Below, in pieces: positions 1 through 13,699 of a DNA stretch of 64,000 nt (within the stretch, counting starts at the first letter, position 1; each line of letters begins with the position of its first letter). The stretch is from Tillus elongatus (Eukaryota; Arthropoda; Insecta; Coleoptera; Cleridae). The position numbers were made by a program, and so were the translations under genes. The stretch is from NCBI GenBank assembly GCA_964006375.1, contig OZ023266.1, positions 19,290,590 through 19,354,589 of the forward strand, given 5' to 3'. Under the pieces are notes generated by a model. That model made no database searches. It saw only the letters and a list, made by a program, of their open reading frames with translations, and was not told the DNA's origin.

Positions 1-286
1 ATATCTCTATTGATTTAGGCAATCCCAAGTTTCAATATTGTAACTTATACAGAGTGTTCACAACTTGAGTGCAAAAAATGAAAAAAATCGACTCTGATAG
101 TGCCCTGTGTTAACGCTACTGAACGTCTTACAAATATTAGAATCCAGTGGATCAAGAGTCACCTAGTGTATCAATTCAAACAATATCATCCGCATATCTT
201 ATACAGAGTGTTCATAATGAATACGGAAACATACCCTTTTGCAATGTATTATCCAATCTGGACTTTGATCGGGCCAGCATATTGGG

Positions 287-518
287 CCACCACTCCCATT
301 ATTTTTGAAAGCAGCTAAGTGAAGATTGGAATCTGCGGTGAGCACTGATAAGTACACTTAGAGAACCCAAATCACCACAACACATCTTTTTAAAGACCTG
401 ATGATCATTTCACAACAAAGTTAGCGTCATCACAGGATGAAAAATCGTATTGTTCATCTTACTTATCAGTGCTAATCGCAGGTTCCAATCTTTACTTTCA
501 GAAATAATGGAGTGGTGT
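287..518. repeat. Foldback MITE inside the larger inverted repeat
   Basis: The arms at about 287-345 and 465-518 are inverted relative to each other; the left side reads CCACTCC...GAAGATTGGAATCTGC and the right side mirrors it. The same arm sequence recurs at 24085-24262 and 33853-33940, so this is a dispersed short foldback family. It is non-coding. Confidence 0.6.
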
Positions 519-894
519 CTGTGGCGGTGGTTCCGACCGCAGTGTTTCCGTCAACACTACTCTGTGTTTCTGCATAAATACTCTTGACAGTTAAACGTTA
601 CGTTACGTTATGCGACAGCCAGCTGTCAAGAACTACGGCAACTATAAGAGACACTAGGCGATCTCTCTCCTTCTCTTCTCTACCAACCGCTACAGTGAAC
701 ACACGTCCTCCACGCACGGTCAGTTATCTGCTATGTACTCATATACTGTTATAATTGTATTATAGTTAAATGTATCATATAGTTTATTCAGTTAGTGAAA
801 TAATAAAGTATATCAAGTGTTTACCTATGGATTCAATATCACCATCCCAGGTTATATCAACAAGTGCAATTAACATCCATAGCGTCTTTGTAAA
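519..894 (+). other. Promoter-like/LTR-like spacer, unresolved
   Basis: This segment between the inverted arms holds a TATAAGAG at 643-650 and an AATAAA at 802-807 on the plus strand. That spacing resembles a short LTR or a promoter plus poly(A) cassette. No flanking partner LTR, PBS or coding sequence is visible, so the assignment is weak. Confidence 0.2.
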
Positions 895-1195
895 ATTTAA
901 GATGCTGCTCCGATCAAAGTCCAAATTGGGTAATACATTACCAAAGGGTATGTTTCCATATTTATTATGAACACTCTGTATAAGATATGAGGATGATATT
1001 GTGTAAATTGATACACTATGTGGCTCTTAATCCACTGGCATTCCAATATTTGCAAGACACTCAGTAGCGACACATAGGGCACTCTCAAAAAGTCGATTTG
1101 TTTTTTTGCACTCAAATTGTGAGCACTCGGTATAAGTTACGATATTGAAACATGGGATTTGTGGCTTATAGATGTGCCTAAATCGATAGATATTT

Positions 1196-2688
1196 ATTTT
1201 TTTCGTAAAAAAATGCCTAATATGCTTTAGTCATTTTTGGGTCTTATATTTTCTTAGTAGGCTATGGAAAAGCCAATCTTAAAATAATGCATTCTAGAAT
1301 GTGGTGCTTTTGGAGTACTCTATTTAAAAAAAAAAAGAAAATCAGCTGACCAGTTATGAAATAATAAATTGTGGCCACTTAAAATGAAACACACTGTATA
1401 TACAATTATTTATGTTTTCAGGTGTCATTGACCCCTTAAAAAATCCAGCGTAGTCGAGTCGAGAGCTCAAGGTGGCCAAATAATTAGCCTGTTTGTTCTT
1501 ATCCATCTATTCATAAATTCGATCAAGTTCAGCCCCCGCACATTTAGTATTATGTGGGGTAGCACCATCTGGCTGGAAGATTTATATCACCATCGCCAGT
1601 GGGGGACCGTCTAAATAATTTTTCTTTAGTACGTTATTAATAGATTCTAAATACATATGTCACTATTTTATGTTAGGCATAAAATATTGTCACAAAATGG
1701 TGTAATCATTGAAAATACCAATCCAACAATTAAAGCCCTAGCAGACTTGGCTATTTTTGTTTCTATTAATATACAGATTGTCCTCTGCGTATTGACGTTC
1801 TATTGAACATTCCATTTATTGTACATTTTAATTCTTCTAATAAGTGAGATAGGGGCGTGGACATGGTGGCTGATACAGCATCGATACATTATTTGTTACA
1901 TAGTTTGTTTCAATTTTGTTGATTGTAATTAATCCTTTTTACAGCTGCACCGAAGCCCCAAGACAAATTCCAAATAGCAGATTGAAGAAAAGATAACATT
2001 CTGAAGTATCCTACAGTCCAACAATTTCCCTGTCAAGTATCAAATTGTAATTCATTCTGTTGTTATATTTGTCCTTGTAACAAAATAAATCTGATTTAAC
2101 AAATTTTTAAAGCAATTATTTGCAGGTTAAAGCTCTAAAATTAGCTATTCTCATCAAAGTTTATTACAACTCAAAAAAAAAGTCTTAATTTATTACAGGA
2201 TTACTGAGTGAATATTCTAAATTGTTTGTATCCTGTGATATAACACAACAAAAAATCAAATCCCTACCCTACATACAAATTAAAGAGGTCCAACAATATT
2301 TCCAGGTCACTGTGAGGTGTTCTCTAGACAGTTATCAGCCATAGTCACAAAAATAGTTCGATTATTAATAGGGAAGAACAGAATAAAAATAGATAACATT
2401 AGATTATTTGATTAAAAAAGTCTGTCTGTAATTTATTTATTTCTATTTATTTATTAAAGACACATAAGCCCAAGTACAACAATTCTCAAATATATGAGGT
2501 AACAAAAACACAATAATGTTTATAATTACGTTGAATAATCAGGTAGAGAGACTCGGTCATTAAGATGTCTCAAGTAGGAAACAACACAGCCAGTTTATGA
2601 AAATATCGCTACTAATTTTATTGCAAGCTCAAAATAAAATAAATGGAAAATTTCAGAGAGCGGGGAAAGGGAAAAAGTGACATTGCAG
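1196..2688. other. Intergenic, no gene recognised
   Basis: This is AT-rich sequence with no reading frame of note and no recognised repeat end. A segment near 2427-2520 rich in TTTATT looks like the 3' untranslated tail of a minus-strand LINE, but that is only a resemblance. It lies downstream of the last visible exon of the host gene. Confidence 0.4.
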
Positions 2689-4050
2689 CATCCCAGGCAA
2701 CACAATTGTGATATTCACATCGCTGAGCTGTTATTTTTAAGTAATCAATGCGATATATCCTGATACATGCATGTCATGTATCTGGGATTGTTTTCTGTTA
2801 CCTATGATTTTACGCTTACACTGATACATGCTAGCGATGTTAGCTGTAACTTTTGAGATACATGGCTAACCTTTACATGCCAAGTATGTAACAGCGACAT
2901 AGCAATAATTTACATTTCAGAAGTTAATTTTAATGATATGCTAGCGATATTATAAACTATATCCCTGTTACTTCAGAAAAATAACATGCTAAGCATGTAA
3001 TTAACACATGATGACCGTTACTTTATAGATTCATAGTTCATATTCACGCCACACTGTTTGTCATCGCTGGAATAGTATTGACGCTTGGTTATTTTTTAAC
3101 TTTTATTGTATATGATACACGACAACGACAATGACATACAATATTTTCGTGTTTTGTTGTGGATCTGGATTATTTTTTGTAATTTAGGTTTTAGGCAAAA
3201 GTTTTTTGTGTTAGTACATTAAGCATTATCCTGCAACTACAATTACGAGGTAAGTACCTACCTATATATATATTACCCAGTAAGTACATTTCCTAGGTTA
3301 AGTGTATACCTACTTATTATATGATGAACAGCTAATATGTTTGGCAAATCAAATCGATTGTTTACAAACAATACAGCATTTGTGTACATGGATTTAACAT
3401 GGCAGTAGGCAGTAGCAATAAAACCGCCACAGAAAATTATCTGCTTAAATCGAGAATCTAGACAAAATGTTTACTGCACGTAGGTATCTGTTATGGTGTC
3501 ACTGGTTTTGTTAAGACTTAGCGCCAATTTTTATTAATATTAATCCGCATTTCATGATCAGAATTACTGTTGTGTTTGCACAACGTAAGAAACAATTGTT
3601 ATGCTGAGGTGTTTATGTTAACTATTTGAATTAGATAATTTTATTGTCCATTTTTTACTGTAAAATATCAAAAGGTAATTTCACCGATTTCATATAGACA
3701 AAAAAGACGCGAAACCTAAAAGACAAATAAGTTAACAGTCATGCCTCATTGCCATACAGGGAGATAATTTTAGATTGCAATAAAAATAACATAGGGAATT
3801 TTAAACTCTTCCATATGTCGAGCCGAATTCAACTTCCGCTATTAATCAATTCCCACTACCTAAAAATATTATTGATGATGCATTAGTAATATCATTTACG
3901 TCTTTAATATTATCATCCATACCTCCAGTGGACTCAAATGTGGACACAGTGTTTTAATAAAACAACAATAAAAATAATACAAATTTTTCTAACAGCTTGT
4001 TTTTGAAATTTCAGATGTAATTCTGCAGAATAACCAACTAAAAGAAAAAC

Positions 4051-5449
<1,399 letters not shown>

Positions 5450-6151
5450 GGTGTAAAATTTCTGGTTCGAAGTGGTTCCATCAAGCGAGACAGCGGAAAC
5501 AGAGAAATGACAAAAAGCATATTTCACTAAAGAAATGGAAATTTACAGATTAACTTTTAATTTATATAGACAATATGGGATCATTGTTGTTTCTATGTTT
5601 ACAAATTCCAGCAAGTTTATGCATATGTTTTAAATTCATTTTTATTTTTAGATTTGTATTATGAGAATTTTGTTTTTATTTAGTGTTTACTGAAAAAAAT
5701 ATTGTTTTGTGGTCCATAAAATACACGTTAACATTTTTTAGAAGTTTGCATTTACCTACACCTTTGGAATTCATTTTTAGTTTTATATTTATATTATGAG
5801 ACTTTGTTTTTTTCTATAAATTTAGGGTTAGTTGGAAAATGTATTGTTTTGTGTTATGTTAAATTTTAAGACGCTTCTATATATATATATATGTATATAT
5901 TTAGAATTCATTTTTGTTTTTATACCATATGAGAATTTTCTTTTTTTCTTCATTTACTGAAAATGTAGTTTTTTTTATGTTGTATAAAATATATATTTAC
6001 ATTTTCTAGAAGTTTACCTGTTGTTTTTATTGCCCCATTCATTTTTTTTTATAAATATTTTAGACTCTTAACTCAGATGCAGATTGAGTTTACTATTACC
6101 AATAATTATTAGTAACTAAACATAGGCAAATAAAAAAAGTAACAATGTGGA

Positions 6152-6152
<1 letters not shown>

Positions 6153-6228
<76 letters not shown>
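6153..6228. repeat. (AT)n microsatellite
   Basis: A pure AT tract within the 3.9-kb TIR element. It is not flanked by the HINE 3' segment, so it appears independent of that family. Confidence 0.9.
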
Positions 6229-6756
6229 ATTTACATGACAGCCACGAAGTATGAATTATGTACTGGGAGTATATCATAGGACATCTCAAGTACATTATTT
6301 AGTTACATGCTAGAGATGAGTCTAGATACGTTATTGAAATATTAGTAATTACATCTCCTTAACAGCACAGGCGATGTCTCCAGCATGTTAAGCAGTCCTG
6401 TCCCTGCGCTGTATTGTCAATGTTGGCAGTTGCCGACATTTCCTAGCTCTGGTAACTTGCATAGACCTTACAAAGTACATCTTTGCGCTGTTCAATGTTG
6501 CGCTGTTACATGCAAAATACATTATTGTTATGTAGTTGTGTTGCCTGGGATGTATGGCAAGAAAACGGCAGCTGGCAAAGCATTTCTGGAGAGTCCATTT
6601 CTCCATGAATAACCTTAAAATGTATCACTCTGGATAGTGTCTCCGAAATAAGCCAGGTATTTGAGAAACTTGAGCTGCGCTGATTCCAACAAGACTAGAT
6701 GGCATGTGTAGGGAAACATTGGTATCAGTGAGACAATGGTTATTTTTTCTATCCCC

Positions 6757-7337
6757 TAAAGCTAGGTTCCCTGTTCCGGGCCCGCAAATACTTTTCACCA
6801 GCTAATCTCTATACCTTATATACTTCATAAATAAGGCCAAACTTCGAATACTGCTCTCACATCTGGGGTGCCGCTGCCGCTTCTACACTCGCTATCCTGG
6901 ACTCCATTCAGAAGAGAGCTATATGTCTCATCGGTGACCCTACCCTCAACCAAAGGCTGCCATCCCTTGCCCACCGACGTGCCGTTGGTGACCTCTCTCT
7001 CTCTCTTTTATAGATATCTGCACGGGCACTGCGCAGAGGAGCTTTCTTCCATAGTTCCATCCACCTGCTGCCCCCAACAGATCTACCAGGGGAACAAAGC
7101 GAATGCACCATTTTACTGTCCAGGTCACCAGACATAGAACATCTTGTTATGCCCGCTCTTTTGTCCCGAGGACTTCCAAGTTGTGGAATTCCTTGCCGGC
7201 ACATGTTGTTCCTTCTCCTCCGAACCTTCAAGTCCAGAATTAACAAGTTGTCTCTTTCCTTCTTGCCAACACCCACGGTACGATAGTATTTAGGCTGTGA
7301 GCCCTTGTGTTGTGTTGTTGAAATAAAAAAATAAAAA
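6757..7337 (+). pseudogene. LINE family A, 5'-truncated 3' end, copy A1
   Basis: This matches the C-terminal end of the family A reverse-transcriptase ORF (thumb and C-terminal region, around FLFRARKYFSPANLYTLY) and its 3' UTR, ending GTTGTTGAAATAAAAAAATAAAAA. Frameshifts break the frame. It is 5'-truncated as expected for target-primed insertion, and belongs with the copies at 12510, 24611, 33957, 36421, 38641, 44795 and 46706. Confidence 0.8.
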
Positions 7338-7469
7338 AGCTAGATAGCACTCTAATACTCTGTGTATCCATGATGAGGAAACAAACATAAACAACTAGTA
7401 ATCATATTTCACTGGTAGAGTGTGGTAGTGAAAAACACACTGTTGTATATTATAGAGCACAAAGTAAAA

Positions 7470-7980
7470 TTAAAGTAATAATAATATAAATAATAATAAT
7501 ATAATAATGTTTATTTAGCAAAAAATGCTACATATAAAAATGACAACAAAAATAAATGCAAAGCTACAAACTTATTACTAATATAAAACTCAGTCTTAAA
7601 ACACTTATTACTAATATACTTTCGCCACAAAAATTCTATCAAGCATAACTGATTTAATAGCAACAATTTATAACTAAAACCATCTATATTTTAGTCAGTA
7701 CTCTCTACTTTAGTTTTAAAAAACCTAACACTTATGTTTTTAATAACACGGGGAAGTGAGATATTCCTTAGCACAATTGAAAAAACTGAATTTTGTGCCA
7801 TTTTTGTGTTCTTATGTTGTAGAAAGAAGTCCCTCTTACCTCTTGTCCCATAATGGTGCACCTCGTTGAAGTATGTTAGACATTCTTTAAAATAGACCGG
7901 CATAATTCCTTTTCTTTTATCTTATGTAGAAAAACAAGTAAATTCAATCTTAACAGTCACTCAACATTCAACCATTCTAA
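7470..7980 (-). pseudogene. LINE ORF2 C-terminal fragment (minus strand)
   Basis: Minus-strand frames (for example 7691-7903) read a typical LINE ORF2 C-terminus, with motifs such as YFNEVHHYGTRGK and a Leu-Pro-rich tail. AT-rich 3' UTR-like sequence with TAATAATAAT lies at 7480-7510. The 5' side runs directly into the 325-bp tandem array, whose first unit contains what looks like the preceding LINE codons (GCSRYEKIVNMLG). It is a degenerate fragment. Confidence 0.55.
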
Positions 7981-9378
7981 CACCCCCAACATGTTCACAA
8001 TTTTCTCATATCTACTGCAACCTAATATGATTCTCATTCCAAAATTCTGAAGTAATTGAATCACTGGAAGGCAAGTTATGATTGAAGCCTTTCAACCATC
8101 CGTTTACGAAGTTTATCTATAAATAGGTACATGATGGTAAATATTACACAATAAATTATCTTCTGCGAACTGTACATATTGGCATAAAAGTGATTCTGAA
8201 TTTGTCTTCTGCTTCAAATCATATTCACATTTCGTCATCCTTTGGAAACCTATGAAATGTCTTTGATAGATTTAGCACGTTATAATTCGAACAATTATAG
8301 ATTGCACACCCCCAACATGTTCACAATTTTCTCATATTTATTGCAACCTATTATTATTCTCATTCCAAAATTCTGCAGTAATTGAATCACTGGAAGACAA
8401 GTTATGATTGAAGCCTTTCAACCATCCGTTTACGAAGTTTACCTATAAATAGGTACATGATGGTAAATATTACACAATAAATTATCTTCTGTGAACTGTA
8501 CATATTGGCATAAAAGTGATTCTGAATTTGTCTTCTGCTTCAAATCATATACACGTTTCGCCATCCTTTGGAAACCTATGAAATGTCTTTGATAGATTTA
8601 GCACGTTATAATTCGAACAATTATAGATTGCACACCCCCAACATGTTCACAATTTTCTCATACTTACTGCAACCTATTATTATTCTCATTCCAAAATTCT
8701 GAAGTAATTGAATCACTGGAAGACAAGTTATGATTGAAGCCTTTCAACCATCCATTTACGAAGTTTATCTATAAATAGGTACATGATGGTAAATATTACA
8801 CAATAAATTATCTTTGCGAACTGTACATATTGGCATAAAAGTGATTCTGAATTTGTCTTCTGCTTCAAATCATATACACGTTTCGCCATCCTTTGGAAAC
8901 CTATGAAATGTCTTTGATAGATTTAGCACGTTATAATTCGAACAATTATAGATTGCACACCCCCAACATGTTCACAATTTTCTCATACTTACTGCAACCT
9001 ATTATTATTCTCATTCCAAAATTCTGAAGTAATTGAATCACTGGAAGACAAGTTATGATTGAAGCCTTTCAACCATCCATTTACGAAGTTTATCTATAAA
9101 TAGGTACATGATGGTAAATATTACACAATAAATTATCTTTGCGAACTGTACATATTGGCATAAAAGTGATTCTGAATTTGTCTTCTGCTTCAAATCATAT
9201 ACACGTTTCGCCATCCTTTGGAAACCTATGAAATGTCTTTGATAGATTTAGCACGTTATAATTCGAACAATTATAGATTGCACACCCCCAACATGTTCAC
9301 AATTTTCTCATGTTTACTGCAACCCATTATTATTCCCATTCCAAAATTCTGAAGTAATTGAATCACTGGAAGACAACG
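7981..9378. repeat. Tandem array of ~325-bp units (4.3 copies)
   Basis: The marker CACCCCCAACATGTTCACAA occurs at 7981, 8307, 8633, 8958 and 9283, giving spacings of 326, 326, 325 and 325 bp. Neighbouring units differ by a few substitutions; the third and fourth are almost identical. The last unit stops after about 95 bp at AATCACTGGAAGACAA. On the minus strand the unit joins the LINE C-terminal fragment at 7470-7980, so the array probably arose by tandem duplication inside or beside a LINE. Confidence 0.9.
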
Positions 9379-10196
9379 ACGTAACATCAGTACTATCCGC
9401 TAGGGGTGCTGATATTCTTGAAACACGAAATCAGCGGGAGTGTCCTGTATTGTCATTATATAGTAATTGCTACTATAGACAGAAAATCATTGTTGTGATG
9501 AAAAGGTGACATCACCTTTAAACTGTGATCATTATTTATTAAATTGTGAGGGTAGGGTTTTCTGGTAGAAAAGATACACAACCGAATTTAATAGTTTTAT
9601 TAATAAGTTCTGTAAATATACAAATACGAGGCATCCAGTGCTAATATACTTGTTGATTCGTCAACCTTAAAAATTATAATGGACATTCATAGCCCTTTTA
9701 AATCAAATTTTACGGTGTATAATCTTTTCTAATAAAAATAACATTGTTAAATATGCTGCATTAGACTTTATAAAAAATCTAGAAAATGTTATCTTTGTAC
9801 TTTTCCTATCTGTATTTCCATACAGTAACGATACAGAAAAATACTATTTGCAACAGGTAACAATAAAAGGCTATTAACATAAATGTTACGTATCTTACAA
9901 GTTAAGAGACTTATAGATACAATACTACTGTCATGACATGCCCAATGCCCATTACAAATCACGTATCATAAAAAAATTAATAGAACAATACTTTGACATA
10001 ATGACAATTTAAATTTTCTTACAAACCAAGAAAACTGAGAATATGTAGACATTTTTAATAAAAAATATAAAATACATTTAAAAACGTAACAAAATGATAC
10101 GGCACTTAAGCAAATAAGTGAAAATGGAATTAAAAAAACTTAAAAGCAGTTTTATAAAAGTTATTACTTCTGTTTTTATCAAGTTGCCAAAAATAT
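9379..10196. other. Non-coding, downstream of alternative terminal exon
   Basis: No reading frame or recognised repeat. On the minus strand this is the 3' flank of exon 10197-10381. An ATTAAA (plus-strand TTTAAT at 10054-10059) lies about 140 bp after the stop and could serve as a poly(A) signal. An AATAAA is also present on the minus strand near 9595-9602. Confidence 0.4.
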
Positions 10197-10381
10197 TTAA
10201 GGACTGGGCATACATTTCAAACGTTCGAACGCAGACTTTTCAAGTTCTGCCCTGTGGTCTGGATGGGCAATTTTTATTAATTCGTAGGCCCTTTGCCTTA
10301 AGGATTTTCCAAAGAGGAATGCAATTCCGTGTTCTGTTACAACATAGTGGACATGAGCTCTTGAGGTAACTACACCCCCAC
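10197..10381 (-). CDS. CoA-transferase alternative/duplicate terminal exon (7b)
   Basis: The minus-strand acceptor TTTTTAG precedes 10381, and the frame runs to a TAA at 10197-10199. It encodes 60 residues with [20 protein letters not shown] and IAHPDHRAELEK, ending KCMPSP. This is the C-terminal end of the acetyl-CoA hydrolase/4-hydroxybutyrate CoA-transferase family. It is homologous to exon 21298-21497 at about 75% of aligned residues and starts with the same GT phase, so exon 29479-29712 can splice in frame to either. At the positions that differ, from my knowledge of the family, it looks closer to the usual sequence (GKSLRQRAYELIK). The frame is intact, suggesting it is used. It could instead be the surviving end of a tandem gene duplicate. 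Confidence 0.8.
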
Positions 10382-10512
10382 CTAAAAACAACAAAAACAA
10401 CAAAAATGAGTAACACAATGTGATACGAAATTTAAGCACATAAACTTGAATAACGAAAAAAAACAATAAATTTAAATTACCTTCTTAAAATTAAATAAAA
10501 CACAAAAAAAAG

Positions 10513-10848
10513 TCTGGACGCAGCAAGTGCGTTATGGTAGTGAATTTTCATATAAAAGTCTGGCACCAAATATTTTTTTTATAACTTTTTTTCCTGTAAC
10601 ATAGAAATCTACATTTTGGTATATAGTTTCCTTTTAATGTCGTAAACTTGTGTACCAAATTTCAATACCGTACCTTTTTTATTTTTGGGATAAAAAAATT
10701 TTCCGGAGAAAACCCAAAATTTTCCCGAAAAACTTGGTTCAATTTTCCTAACGAACTTATCGAAGCCACTTACAAAAGGACGGTACACGCCAAATTTTAT
10801 CAAAATCGGCCCATTATTTTTTGAGTTATCGGTTATCAGTTATCATTA
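10513..10848 (+). mobile_element. HINE-like copy 2, 5' part, internally deleted
   Basis: It starts TCTGGACGCAGCAAGTGCG and keeps the head and the GAACTTATCGAAGCCAC...GAGTTATCGGTTAT central motif, then runs straight into a mariner sequence. The matching (AT)n tract and 3' segment resume at 11935-12140, so the mariner sits exactly at the microsatellite border of this copy. Confidence 0.7.
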
Positions 10849-11930
10849 TCCCTTCCAAAAAATAAGATTTGTCGAGGTCCTCAAAACAGGTATTTGTTTA
10901 TGAGATGATTTCATCATTGGAGTCAAATCTCTTTCTGCCGAGCCATTTATTTAAGTTTGGAAACAAGAAATAGTCACTCGGGGCTTAATCCGGAGAATAG
11001 GGCGGATGAGGGAGCAATTCGTAGCCCAATTTATGCAATTTCGCCATGGAGTCTAGAGATGTGTGCACCCTTGCATTGTCTTGGTGGAAAAGAACTTTTT
11101 TCTTGGCGAAACGCGATCGTTTTTTCTTCAAATCGTCATTGAATCAGTCTAATAAGTTGGTATAATATTGGACATTGATTGTTCTTCTCTTTTCAAGGTA
11201 ATCAATGTGGATTATACCATGTGCATCCCAAAACACGGTTGCCATGACTTTATTGGCTGACAAACCCACCTTGGCCTTCTTCGGCGCCGATTCGCACGGA
11301 GAAACCCACTGTTTTGACTGCTGCTTGGTCTCTAGTGTGTTGTGGTGAATCCATGTTTCGTCCGTTGTTACGAAACGGCGCAACAACTCGTCGCTGTTAT
11401 GGTTGAACAACGCCACACACTCCTTCCAGATTGTCACACGATTGCGTTTGTGGTCGATTGTGAGCAAACGTGGTACCCATCTTGCGGATAGCTTTCTGAT
11501 ACCCAAGTCATCATGCAAAATCGAAACCACTGAGCCATGTGATATGCTTATGGCTTCCACAATCTCCCCCACTTTCAATCCCGATCGGCCAACACCATAT
11601 CCTGAATTTTTTCAATTGTTTCAGGTGTAGCGACCTCAACTGGGCATCCAGAACGTTCGGCGTCATTTGTGCTTGTACGGCTGCAACAAAATTCAGTAAA
11701 CCACTTTTTTACCATGGAAATTGATGGTGCAGAGTCCCCATAATATTTATCAAGCTTAGCCTTGGTTTGAGTGATGGTTTTTTTCCGCAAAAAATAATAT
11801 TTGATGAGCACACGAAATTCACTTTTTTTTCGATTTTTGTTATAACTCAAGAGGTTGTCTGCTTTCAATGGCTATCTAGCACAAACTAAATGACGCAGCT
11901 TGTTCAAAATTTGACAGGAGTCAACTGACA

Positions 11931-11934
<4 letters not shown>
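10846..11934 (-). pseudogene. mariner transposase relic, copy 1
   Basis: Minus-strand frames at 11575-11868 and 11144-11578 encode the N-terminal helix-turn-helix part (KKWFTEF, GCPVEVATPETIEKIQD) and the catalytic part (TDETWIHHNT, VFWDAHGIIHIDYL) of a Tc1/mariner transposase. By similarity it is of the mauritiana-type, with a DD(34)D catalytic domain. The two frames are offset, so a frameshift breaks the gene near 11576. The C-terminal region continues degenerate to about 10850 (PYSPD-like part). The 5' end is cut at the (AT)n tract, and no TIR pair was found. It is non-functional and related to the copy at 42893-43984. Confidence 0.85.
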
Positions 11935-12011
<77 letters not shown>

Positions 12012-12140
12012 ATATAAAAATTGAAACTGACTAGGGATATGGGTTCTGGGTGTCCTAACTTGCGCTGATTTGAAAAGATTTAAAGAATCGGGATCTCCCC
12101 ATTAGTGAATTTTTTCTAAGATTTCTTCACTTGGTGAAAT
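11935..12140 (+). mobile_element. HINE-like copy 2, (AT)n and 3' hairpin segment
   Basis: The (AT)n tract (11937-12007) is followed by AAACATATAAAAATTGAAAC and a decayed terminal hairpin (ATTAGTGAATTTTTTC...TTCACTTGG). It completes copy 2 across the mariner sequence. Confidence 0.7.
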
Positions 12141-12196
12141 TATCTTATTGAAATTTATATTTACTAGAGTTTAGAACAATATACAAACTATAAAAC

Positions 12197-12509
12197 TCTG
12201 GATGCAGCAAGTGCACCATGGTAGTGAATTTTCATAGAAATGATCTGGCATCAAATGTTTTTAGAACTTGTTTTTCCTGTAACATAGAAATATAAATGTT
12301 GGTATATAGTTTCTTTTTAATGTCATAAGCTTGTGTACCAAATTTGATTACCATAGCTTCTTTATTTTTGGTCATAAAAATTTTTTACGAAAGAAAATCC
12401 AAAATTTTTCTAGAAAACCTGGTTCGATTTTCCTGGCTAACGAACTTATCCAAGCCACTTACAAAAGGAAGGTACATGCCAAATTTTATCAAAATCTGGA
12501 TCAGGATGA
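12197..12509 (+). mobile_element. HINE-like copy 3, truncated
   Basis: It starts TCTGGATGCAGCAAGTGC, keeps about 300 bp of head and central sequence (GAACTTATCCAAGCCACTT, CAAATTTTATCAAAATC) and is then joined directly to LINE A2. Confidence 0.65.
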
Positions 12510-13012
12510 CTGCACCCTATACTCAAATATACAATATTCTAAGCCTGTCTCTTTAGCCCAATTAGATGAGGATCGCAGACTCATGGAGGGTTCTGTCTCT
12601 GTATATCTCCAAAAAATATTATACTGGGGAAGTAGAAATCTTGTACAATTCAACTCCACCAAATCTCAGTCTTGCCTTCTATTTCATAACAGCCCTAGAG
12701 CCATCACAATGAACAACCAAGTTATTCAAAGTAATGAGTCTTTTTCACTTGTTGGCATTTCTGTGGATCGAAATCTCAATTGGCACCAACATGTCACATC
12801 AATTGCAGAAGCGGCTGCTAAGAAATTAGGTTTCCTCTTCCGGGCTCGCAAATACTTTTCATCAGCTAATCTCTATACCTTATATACTTTACAAATAAGG
12901 CCAAACCTCTAATACTGCTCCCGTGACGTTGCCGCTTCTACACTCGCTATCCTGGACTCCATTCAGAAGAGAGCTATACGTCTCATCGGTGACACTACCC
13001 CCACCCAAAGGC
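12510..13012 (+). pseudogene. LINE family A fragment, copy A2
   Basis: It encodes the middle-to-C-terminal RT segment (LHSNIQYSKPVSLAQLDEDR in other copies, NESFSLVGISVDRNLNW here, FLFRARKYFSSANLYTLYT). It has a small internal deletion near 12690 and a stop near 12911. It lacks the 3' end, stopping at CACCCAAAGGC. Confidence 0.8.
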
Positions 13013-13285
13013 AAATTTTTTTTCGACACGATAACTTTAGAACAAATTGAGATATTGTCTTCAAATTTGGTATATAGTTAGCATCCGACAAACTAAGGTT
13101 CGGATTTTTTTCTGGTAAAATCGCTCCAGAAGGTAGGGGATGAATGGGGAGTGATTTGGCAAAAAGTTATATAACTTTAGAACGAATTGAGATATCGTCT
13201 TCAAATTTGGTATACAGTTAGCACACGACAAACAAACAGTTCAGGTTTTTTTTGGGTAAAATCGCTCCAGGGGGGCTATTTAAAA
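13013..13285. repeat. Unclassified repeat with two internal tandem units
   Basis: It contains two related segments, each with TAACTTTAGAACRAATTGAG, CTTCAAATTTGGTATA and GTAAAATCGCTCCAG. Similar motifs occur inverted at 37660-37830, so this is a dispersed repeat. There is no coding potential. Confidence 0.5.
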
Positions 13286-13365
13286 AGTGTTGCTCGAATT
13301 AGAATTGTGATCACCCACATTGCTCCGGCATATTATCCTATCACATACATAATATGAAATAAAGC

Positions 13366-13450
13366 AGGCCGAATAGCTCCGTTCGTGAAATGAGTAACCT
13401 TTAAAATCGGACTAGGAGGTCACGGGTTCGAGTCCCGTATTGACAGTCGG
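13366..13450 (+). repeat. tRNA-like SINE head or tRNA pseudogene
   Basis: A tRNA-like segment with an A-box-like GAATAGCTCCGTTCG and a clear B box GGGTTCGAGTCCC at 13424-13436. The acceptor and anticodon stems do not form a normal tRNA (the variable part is too long and the ends are not complementary), so a Pol III SINE promoter is more likely than a tRNA gene. Confidence 0.5.
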
Positions 13451-13699
13451 TCTTTTTACTCGAATGTGGAAAGTCTGGCTTCTGATGAGTATTATGCATA
13501 AATAAAAAACATGCTAAAAACTATTATTCAATGAACATTTGACTAACTCTGTATTATCAGAATTTTCACTTGGGATAATCATACTGTAATAACATTAATA
13601 ATCGTAAGGACAGAACATAAACCTGAGGTGAACCTCGACAGTATATATCCTGATTCTTAGAGTGTAGATGAGAAACTAAATAGTCTGAATAACTTTTTT

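Larger units (their letters stand above)
1..1195. repeat. Large foldback (inverted-repeat) element
   Basis: The left arm (about 1-275) and right arm (about 895-1195) are inverted copies of each other. Both contain the same strings, such as CTTATACAGAGTGTTCA and TGTATCAATT, in opposite orientation, and short reading frames in the two arms translate to similar peptides. The arms diverge by substitutions and a short indel near the outer ends. The left arm may begin before the window. There is no transposase, so this is a non-autonomous foldback or MITE-like element, or two inverted copies of one repeat. The family is not recognised. Confidence 0.65.

Noticed and set aside
6385..7276. Short frames on both strands near 6.4-7.3 kb
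   Set aside because: They come from the TIR element end and from LINE A1; none has its own support.
7981..9378. CRISPR-like array
   Set aside because: Units are ~325 bp head-to-tail satellites without spacer structure, in a eukaryotic genome.
13366..13450. Functional tRNA gene
   Set aside because: The B box is good, but the stems do not pair as a cloverleaf and the A-to-B spacing is too long; called SINE-like.
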